Assembly (NCBI GenBank): GCA_003551805.1
Contig: PUNR01000412.1
Span: 1-6,268 of the forward strand
Origin: Loktanella sp.
GTDB lineage: Bacteria; Pseudomonadota; Alphaproteobacteria; Rhodobacterales; Rhodobacteraceae
Length of the DNA stretch: 6,268 nucleotides
Reading direction: 5' to 3'
Shown here: in pieces, positions 1 to 4,485 of the stretch
Position numbering within the stretch: position 1 is the stretch's first letter
Layout: each line of letters begins with the position of its first letter
The notes under the pieces: generated by a model
Database searches by the model: none
What the model was told of the DNA's origin: nothing
The model's input: the letters and a program-made list of their open reading frames with translations, nothing else
Translations under genes and position numbers: made by a program

Positions 1-123
1 CAGGAATGGATTGCGCTGGCCGATCGTCAGATGGAAGAACTGCGCCAACAGCGTGCGCAGCTTGATGAAACGATGGCCGAACTGCAGCGCCTGCGCGACG
101 ATACAGCCAAGACGCTGGCCTAA
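1..123 (+). CDS. MerR-family transcriptional regulator, C-terminal fragment (5' end outside window)
   Basis: The frame is open from the first base and ends at TAA 121-123, followed at once by a second in-frame TAA (124-126). The 40 visible residues form one amphipathic, charged helix with leucine-rich heptads (LADRQMEEL, RAQLDETMAEL), as in the C-terminal dimerisation coiled coil of MerR-family regulators. It aligns without gaps to the tail of the complete MerR protein that follows: both have an LA-x-R start, then a Q-x-A-x-LDE core, then EL. The DNA-binding domain lies outside the window, so the family call rests on this tail, the paralogue next door and the context. A general coiled-coil protein cannot be fully excluded. 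It is probably one of a tandem regulator pair controlling the beta-oxidation genes downstream. Confidence 0.72.
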   Translation, partial: QEWIALADRQMEELRQQRAQLDETMAELQRLRDDTAKTLA

Positions 124-190
124 TAACTCCGCCTCGCAAATCCCGCGCTCCTTAGAAAATTGCGTCAATTCCACTGTATTTTTGCTGACC

Positions 191-240
191 TTTCGTCACC
201 CTTTTTGTGACGCCACGTTATGTTTACGTTAACGTCACCT
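191..240. promoter_or_regulatory. Putative operator/promoter region for the second MerR gene and downstream operon
   Basis: This AT-richer gap between the two regulator genes holds nested symmetry. CGTCAC (194-199) and GTGACG (207-212) form a perfect 6-bp inverted repeat with a 7-nt spacer. CGTCACC recurs at 233-239. ACGTTA occurs twice exactly 11 bp apart (215-220 and 226-231). A dyad centred between 227 and 228 spans 217-238, with 8 of 11 positions paired and core GTTTACGTTAAC. The length and ACGT-rich core resemble, from memory, operators of LiuR-type MerR regulators of branched-chain and fatty acid catabolism. No strong -35/-10 pair is evident; TTTACG (224-229) with TAAGCT (248-253) is a weak 18-bp-spaced candidate. 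Binding by either MerR protein is inference. Confidence 0.5.
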
Positions 241-306
241 TTACTTGTAAGCTGTCATTACGATCCGCAGTTGGGTGGCAGCAAGCCATCCGCATGAGGA
301 AACCCG

Positions 307-708
307 ATGACGACTGAAACAATGAATATTCGCGATATGTGCGACGCTTTTGACGTCACGCCGCGCACTTTGCGTTTCTACGAAGCCAAGGAACTGCTGT
401 TCCCGATCCGCCAGGGCCAAAAGCGCCTGTTCACCAAGCGTGACCGCGCCCGGCTCAAGCTGATCTTGCGCGGCAAACGTTTCGGCTTCTCGCTCGAGGA
501 AATCCGGCAGTTGCTGGACCTTTACCACATGGACGACGGGCAAGAGACCCAATTGTCCAAGTCTTATGAACTGGCAGAACGGCACCTTGCCGACATGGAA
601 GCCCAGAAAGCCGAACTTGACGAAGCGATCGGCGAATTGAAGGCCCAGATGGCTTGGGGTGCAGAAAAGCTCGCCAGACTTGCCAAAAAGAAATCGGTCG
701 CTGCCTGA
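307..708 (+). CDS. MerR-family transcriptional regulator
   Basis: This complete 133-residue protein has a typical MerR layout. The N-terminal winged helix-turn-helix covers about residues 7-26 (MNIRDMCDAF, then VTPRTLRFYE). The wing is near 34-42 (QGQKRLF), a second helical pair is at about 45-70 (FGFSLEEIRQLL), and a charged coiled-coil dimerisation helix is at about 82-126. The tail ends in a lysine-rich stretch. The only cysteine is residue 12 in the first helix, so a metal-thiolate sensor of the MerR/CueR kind is unlikely. The protein presumably regulates the adjacent beta-oxidation operon, possibly with an acyl-CoA-type ligand, but no effector pocket can be read from sequence. The start is supported by GAGGA at 296-300, 6 nt upstream of ATG. 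The dehydrogenase gene begins 45 bp downstream, so co-transcription is plausible. Confidence 0.93.
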   Translation: MTTETMNIRDMCDAFDVTPRTLRFYEAKELLFPIRQGQKRLFTKRDRARLKLILRGKRFGFSLEEIRQLLDLYHMDDGQETQLSKSYELAERHLADMEAQKAELDEAIGELKAQMAWGAEKLARLAKKKSVAA

Positions 709-718
709 CGCAGCGACC
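696..718 (+). other. GC-rich hairpin enclosing the MerR stop codon
   Basis: GGTCGCTGC (696-704) is perfectly complementary to GCAGCGACC (710-718), leaving a 5-nt loop (705-709) that holds the TGA stop codon of the regulator gene. On the + strand the stem is followed by CACCCACGACG, with no U-run, so it is not a standard intrinsic terminator. An intercistronic attenuator or mRNA-processing/stability element that sets the regulator-to-enzyme ratio is more likely. On the - strand the same stem is followed by a T-rich run. The perfect 9-bp pairing is direct; the function is inferred. Confidence 0.5.
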
Positions 719-732
719 CACCCACGACGACA

Positions 733-742
733 CGACCTTAGG
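733..742 (+). repeat. CGACCTTAGG leader element, copy 1 (before the acyl-CoA dehydrogenase)
   Basis: The 10-mer CGACCTTAGG lies just upstream of, and runs into, the purine-rich ribosome-binding stretch GGGAGAG (741-747) of the dehydrogenase gene. An identical copy sits at 2589-2598 before the GST gene, also downstream of a 9-bp GC-rich hairpin. A shared 10-mer is not by itself rare in 6 kb; the matching position is what makes it notable. The role is unknown. Confidence 0.35.
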
Positions 743-753
743 GAGAGAGATTA

Positions 754-2532
754 ATGCCAATTTATAATGCCCCCGTGAAAGACATCCAGTTTGTGCTCCA
801 CGATCTGTTGAAAGTCAGCGAACAGGATATTCCGGGCTTCGAAGACCTTGACCGCGATTTCACCGGCGCCGTTCTGGAAGAGGCCGGCAAGGTCGCGACC
901 GAAGTGTTGCACCCGTTGAACGTGGTCGGCGACAAAGAAGGCTGCGTGCTGGAAAATGGCATCGTGCGCACCCCTACCGGCTTTAAAGACGCGTTCGAAC
1001 AGATGAAAGCCGGCGGCTGGACCGCGATGGATTGCGACCCTCAATATGGCGGCCAAGGCCTGCCCTATGTGATGAACACCGCCGCACAGGAACCATTCGT
1101 GTCGGCCAACATGGCATTCAACATGTATCAGGGTTTGACGCATGGTGCCTATTCCGCGATCTACGCGCATGGTTCGGACGCGCAAAAACAGAAATACCTG
1201 CCCAAGCTGACGTCCTGCGAATGGACCGGCACGATGAACCTGACGGAACCGCATTGCGGCACCGATCTGGGCCTGATGCGCACCAAAGCCGTGCCGCAGG
1301 AAGATGGCAGCTACAAGATCACCGGCCAGAAAATCTTTATCTCTTCGGGTGATCACGATCTGGCTGACAACATCATCCATCTGGTGCTGGCGAAAATTCA
1401 GGGCGGCCCTGACGGGATCAAGGGCGTGTCCTTGTTCATCGTGCCCAAGATCATGGTCAACGACGACGGTGATCTTGGCCAGCGCAACGGCGTCAGCGTC
1501 GGCAAGATTGAAGAGAAAATGGGCATCCACGGCAATTCGACCTGCGTGATGAACTATGACGAAGCGACAGGTTTCCTGTTGGGCGAAGAACACAAAGGCA
1601 TGCGCGCCATGTTCACCATGATGAACGAAGCGCGTCTGGGTGTGGGCCTGCAAGGTTACGCGCAAGCCGAAAGCGCCTATCAGAACGCGGTGGCCTATGC
1701 CAACGACCGCCTGCAAGGGCGTGCCGTGACAGGTGCCGAAAACCCGGACGGCCCTGCCGATCCGCTGATCGTGCATCCTGATATCCGCCGCAACCTGATG
1801 GATCAGAAGTCGTTCGTCGAAGGTGCCCGCGCCTTCACTTATTGGGGCGCCTACCTGATCGACCGCGCGCATCGCAATAACGACAAAGACGCCGATGGGC
1901 TGATTTCCCTGATGACGCCTGTCGTCAAAGGTTTCCTGACCGACAAGGGCTTTGAATATGCCACTGCGGCGCAGCAGGTTTATGGCGGCCACGGCTATAT
2001 CGAAGAATGGGGCATGTCCCAATACGCCCGCGATGCGCGTATTGCCATGATCTACGAAGGTGCCAACGGCATTCAGGCGCTTGATCTGGTGGGTCGCAAG
2101 CTGGGCCTTGATGGCGGCAAGCATGTCATGGCGTTTTTCGAGATGATCAAAACCTTCATCAAAGAAAACGAAGGCAACGAGGCGCTGAACAAGGATTTCC
2201 TTGAGCCGCTGAAAGCAGCCTCCAAGGATCTGCAAGCCGCCGGCATGTACTTCATGCAGAACGGCATGAAGAACCCCAACAATGCCTTGTCCGGTTCTTA
2301 CGATTTCATGCACATGATGGGCCATGTCTGTCTGGGTCTGATGTGGGCGCGTATGGCCAAAGCCGCGATGGAAGCGTTGGAATCCGGTGCATCCGACACC
2401 GAATTCTACGAGACCAAGATCGCCACAGGCCGCTATTACATGGCACGCCAACTGCCCGCGACCGGCATGCATCTGGCCCGCATCAACTCTGGTGCGGATA
2501 CGGTCATGGCGCTGAAGGCTGCAAACTTCTAA
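754..2532 (+). CDS. Acyl-CoA dehydrogenase, long C-terminally extended type (DmdC-like)
   Basis: This FAD-dependent flavoprotein would catalyse alpha,beta-dehydrogenation of an acyl-CoA, the first step of beta-oxidation. The 592 residues exceed the ~380 of classical short/medium-chain enzymes. The order is a short N-terminal domain (about 1-35), a helical N domain, a beta middle domain with the signature GTMNLTEPHCGTDLG (159-173) and FISSGDHD (195-202), a C-terminal helical domain with YGGHGYIEEWG (410-420) and IYEG, and an extra C-terminal domain from about 465. Glu435 in IYEG is the expected catalytic base. This architecture is shared by DmdC, the 3-methylmercaptopropionyl-CoA dehydrogenase of DMSP demethylation, and by uncharacterised fatty acyl-CoA dehydrogenases, so the substrate cannot be fixed. 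Neighbouring thiolase and bifunctional genes favour fatty acyl-CoA. GGGAGAG (741-747), 6 nt from ATG 754, supports the start. Confidence 0.95.
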   Translation: MPIYNAPVKDIQFVLHDLLKVSEQDIPGFEDLDRDFTGAVLEEAGKVATEVLHPLNVVGDKEGCVLENGIVRTPTGFKDAFEQMKAGGWTAMDCDPQYGGQGLPYVMNTAAQEPFVSANMAFNMYQGLTHGAYSAIYAHGSDAQKQKYLPKLTSCEWTGTMNLTEPHCGTDLGLMRTKAVPQEDGSYKITGQKIFISSGDHDLADNIIHLVLAKIQGGPDGIKGVSLFIVPKIMVNDDGDLGQRNGVSVGKIEEKMGIHGNSTCVMNYDEATGFLLGEEHKGMRAMFTMMNEARLGVGLQGYAQAESAYQNAVAYANDRLQGRAVTGAENPDGPADPLIVHPDIRRNLMDQKSFVEGARAFTYWGAYLIDRAHRNNDKDADGLISLMTPVVKGFLTDKGFEYATAAQQVYGGHGYIEEWGMSQYARDARIAMIYEGANGIQALDLVGRKLGLDGGKHVMAFFEMIKTFIKENEGNEALNKDFLEPLKAASKDLQAAGMYFMQNGMKNPNNALSGSYDFMHMMGHVCLGLMWARMAKAAMEALESGASDTEFYETKIATGRYYMARQLPATGMHLARINSGADTVMALKAANF

Positions 2533-2542
2533 GGTTCTGGCA

Positions 2543-2566
2543 GGGCGCGGCGATCATGCCGCGCCC
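2543..2566 (+). terminator. GC-rich hairpin after the acyl-CoA dehydrogenase gene (possible weak terminator or processing element)
   Basis: GGGCGCGGC (2543-2551) pairs perfectly with GCCGCGCCC (2558-2566) around the 6-nt loop GATCAT, starting 10 nt after the dehydrogenase stop codon. The stem is very stable, but the following bases (GCAACGATTTCCC) contain only a short, delayed T-run, so efficient intrinsic termination is doubtful. It may partly terminate transcription, or stabilise the 3' end of the dehydrogenase message after cleavage. No convincing promoter is visible between it and the GST gene, which argues for at least partial read-through. Confidence 0.5.
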
Positions 2567-2588
2567 GCAACGATTTCCCTCGTGATTT

Positions 2589-2598
2589 CGACCTTAGG
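2589..2598 (+). repeat. CGACCTTAGG leader element, copy 2 (before the GST-like gene)
   Basis: This is an exact copy of the 10-mer at 733-742. It lies 22 nt after the hairpin at 2543-2566 and just upstream of the GGGAGG ribosome-binding site. It contains CCT-T-AGG, a short inverted repeat about a central T. No copy was seen before the thiolase or bifunctional genes, whose gaps are only 11-12 bp. Whether it binds a protein or reflects a favoured ribosome-binding context is unknown. Confidence 0.35.
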
Positions 2599-2600
2599 TT

Positions 2601-2606
2601 GGGAGG
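2601..2606 (+). promoter_or_regulatory. Ribosome-binding site that decides the GST start
   Basis: GGGAGG is a near-perfect Shine-Dalgarno sequence. It lies 8 nt before ATG 2615, 14 nt before ATG 2621, and inside the reading frame if GTG 2582 is used. Only ATG 2615 has standard spacing, so 2615 is chosen as the start. Confidence 0.7.
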
Positions 2607-2614
2607 CCTGCACC

Positions 2615-3250
2615 ATGCCCATGAAACTCCATTGTTTTGGCGAAAGCGGAAACGCCTACAAAGTCGCACTGACACTGACCCTGACCGATCAGGAATGGGA
2701 ACCGGTCTTTGTCGACTTCTTCAAAGGCGCGACCCGAACACCTGAATTCCGCGCGCTGAACGTCATGGGCGAAGTGCCTGTGCTGGAAGACGGTGATCTG
2801 GTCCTGACCCAATCGGCGGTCATGCAGGATTACATCAGTTCCAAATCCGGCAAGCTTGGTGGCCGATCTGCGGCTGAACGCCGCGAAGTGCTGCGTTGGA
2901 TGTTTTTTGACAACCACAAGGTCAGCGGCATCGCCGGACCCTTGCGGTTCAACCTGCATTTCCTGCCAGAAGCGAAACGCAACGCTGATGTGAATGCGTT
3001 TCTGGCGATGCGCCTCGCCTCGGCGCTCAAGGTCATGGAAACGCATCTGACCGGCCGCAACTGGCTGGCGGGCGAGGATATCACAATCGCTGACATCGCC
3101 TGTGCCGGATACCTTTTCTATACCGAAGATTTCACCTTCAACCGGGCTGACTACCCGCAAATCGACCGCTGGCTGGACGCGATTGCCGCCCGTCCCGGCT
3201 GGAAACACCCTTATGACTTGATGCCGCGCGGCCTATCTGACGCGGCCTGA
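2615..3250 (+). CDS. Glutathione S-transferase family protein
   Basis: The 211-residue protein has the usual cytosolic GST length and two domains. The thioredoxin-like N-terminal domain starts MKLHCFGESGNAYKV; Ser11 (or Asn13) sits where the catalytic Ser/Tyr/Cys usually lies. Glu53-Val-Pro55 in MGEVPVL matches the cis-proline glutathione-contact loop, and Gln66-Ser67 in LTQSAVMQDYI matches the gamma-glutamyl-binding motif. The all-helical C-terminal domain carries ITIADIACAGYL (157-168) with the conserved N-capping Asp160. It would conjugate glutathione to an electrophile or act as a thiol-dependent isomerase or peroxidase; the substrate is unknown. It lies 82 bp after the dehydrogenase and 12 bp before the thiolase, suggesting a job linked to beta-oxidation, perhaps removal of reactive enoyl-thioesters or lipid aldehydes (inference). 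Confidence 0.92.
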   Translation: MPMKLHCFGESGNAYKVALTLTLTDQEWEPVFVDFFKGATRTPEFRALNVMGEVPVLEDGDLVLTQSAVMQDYISSKSGKLGGRSAAERREVLRWMFFDNHKVSGIAGPLRFNLHFLPEAKRNADVNAFLAMRLASALKVMETHLTGRNWLAGEDITIADIACAGYLFYTEDFTFNRADYPQIDRWLDAIAARPGWKHPYDLMPRGLSDAA

Positions 3251-3262
3251 ACGGAGGAAACT

Positions 3263-4474
3263 ATGACCGAAGCCTATATCTACGACGCGATCCGCACGCC
3301 GCGCGGCAAAGGCCGCGCCGACGGCAGCCTGCACGAGGTGACATCCGCACGCCTGTCCGCCGGTGTGCTGAACGCGCTGAAAGAGCGCAACAATCTGGAA
3401 GGCCACGCGGTCGAGGATGTGATCTGGGGCAACGTCACCCAAGTCGGCGAACAGGGCGGGTGTCTTGCGCGCACAGCGGTGCTGGCCTCTGATCTTGATC
3501 AATCCATCCCCGGCCTTGCGATCAACCGTTTCTGCGCATCTGGCATGGAAGCCGTGAACCTTGCCGCCAACCAAGTGCGCGGCGGGGCAGGCCAAGCCTA
3601 CATCGCCGGTGGCGTCGAAATGATGGGCCGTGTCGCGATGGGCTCGGACGGTGCGGCGATTGCCGTGGATCCGTCCATTGCGATGGACAGCTATTTCGTG
3701 CCGCAGGGCATTTCTGCCGATATCATCGCGACCGAATATGGCTTTACCCGCGATGACGCCGACCAGCTTGCCGTCGCCAGCCAGCAGCGTGCCAAGGCCG
3801 CATGGGATGACAAGCGTTTTGCCAAATCCGTCGTCACCGTGCGCGATATCAACGGCTTGGCCATTCTGGACCATGACGAATACATGCGCCCCGAAACCAA
3901 TATGCAGACGCTCGGTTCGCTCAACCCCGCGTTTCAGGCGATGGGCGAGGTGATGCCCGGTTTCGACAAGATCGCCCTGATGAAATACCCGCATCTGGAA
4001 CGGATCAACCACATCCACCACGCGGGCAATTCGTCGGGTATCGTTGACGGTGCCGCAGGTGTGCTGGTCGCGTCGAAAGAATGGGGCGAGGCGATGGGGC
4101 TGAAACCCCGCGCTGTCATCCGTGCCACCGCGAAAATCGGTACCGATCCAACAATCATGCTGACCGGCCCAGTGCCTGTGACCGAGAAAATCCTGCGCGA
4201 CAGCGGCATGTCGATCAGCGACATCGACCTGTTCGAGGTGAACGAAGCCTTCGCATCCGTCGTGCTGCGCTTCATGCAGGCGTTCGACGTCGACCACGAC
4301 CGCGTCAACGTCAACGGCGGCTCCATCGCGATGGGTCACCCGCTGGGTGCCACCGGCGCGATCATCATCGGCACCTTGCTGGATGAATTGGAACGCACCG
4401 GCAAATCCACCGGTCTGGCGACGCTGTGCATCGCATCCGGCATGGGTGCGGCAACTATTATCGAACGCGTGTAA
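3263..4474 (+). CDS. fadA: Thiolase (acetyl-CoA C-acyltransferase/acetyltransferase), beta-oxidation type
   Basis: This enzyme would perform CoA-dependent cleavage of 3-ketoacyl-CoA to acetyl-CoA and a shortened acyl-CoA, the last step of beta-oxidation. The length of 403 residues is normal for the family. All catalytic elements are present: nucleophilic Cys91 in NRFCASGMEAVN, the VNEAF motif (326-330), His359 in GGSIAMGHPLGATGA, and the acid/base Cys389 in LCIASGMGAA. The N-terminus (YDAIRTPRGKG) and the HHAGNSSGIVDGAA stretch are also typical. Placement directly before the bifunctional hydratase/dehydrogenase gene favours a degradative FadA/FadI-like role over a biosynthetic acetoacetyl-CoA role, although chain-length preference cannot be read. 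The symbol is assigned by family resemblance. CGGAGGAAA gives a strong ribosome-binding site, with GGAGG (3253-3257) 5 nt before ATG. Confidence 0.95.
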   Translation: MTEAYIYDAIRTPRGKGRADGSLHEVTSARLSAGVLNALKERNNLEGHAVEDVIWGNVTQVGEQGGCLARTAVLASDLDQSIPGLAINRFCASGMEAVNLAANQVRGGAGQAYIAGGVEMMGRVAMGSDGAAIAVDPSIAMDSYFVPQGISADIIATEYGFTRDDADQLAVASQQRAKAAWDDKRFAKSVVTVRDINGLAILDHDEYMRPETNMQTLGSLNPAFQAMGEVMPGFDKIALMKYPHLERINHIHHAGNSSGIVDGAAGVLVASKEWGEAMGLKPRAVIRATAKIGTDPTIMLTGPVPVTEKILRDSGMSISDIDLFEVNEAFASVVLRFMQAFDVDHDRVNVNGGSIAMGHPLGATGAIIIGTLLDELERTGKSTGLATLCIASGMGAATIIERV

Positions 4475-4485
4475 GGGGGATCAAC

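Noticed and set aside
11..232. 73-codon + strand open frame overlapping the upstream MerR tail
   Set aside because: It is out of frame with the coiled-coil reading of 1-123, has a Trp/Arg/Asn/Ser-rich product without a motif, and runs through the putative operator region.
751..2472. 573-codon open frame on the minus strand opposite the dehydrogenase gene
   Set aside because: It mirrors a strongly conserved + strand gene; its product is rich in His, Val and Arg with no recognisable domain and no clear ribosome-binding site. It is a by-product of GC-biased codon use.
2582..2614. GTG at 2582 as an upstream start for the GST gene, adding 11 residues
   Set aside because: The GGGAGG ribosome-binding site at 2601-2606 would lie inside the gene, and the added residues precede the usual beta-strand start of GSTs. 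ATG 2615 fits better.
3223..3232. GCCGCGCGGC palindrome near the end of the GST gene
   Set aside because: It falls in coding sequence (Pro-Arg-Gly), with no T-run and no gene boundary at that point; likely chance in GC-rich DNA.
3301..3318. 7-bp hairpin GCGCGGC/GCCGCGC near the start of the thiolase gene
   Set aside because: It lies within codons for a conserved R-G-K-G stretch; a 7-bp GC stem is expected by chance in a window of this composition.
3233..4339. 368-codon minus-strand open frame opposite the thiolase gene
   Set aside because: Same pattern: antisense of a gene with all thiolase motifs intact, and a His/Asp/Val-rich product without recognisable motifs.
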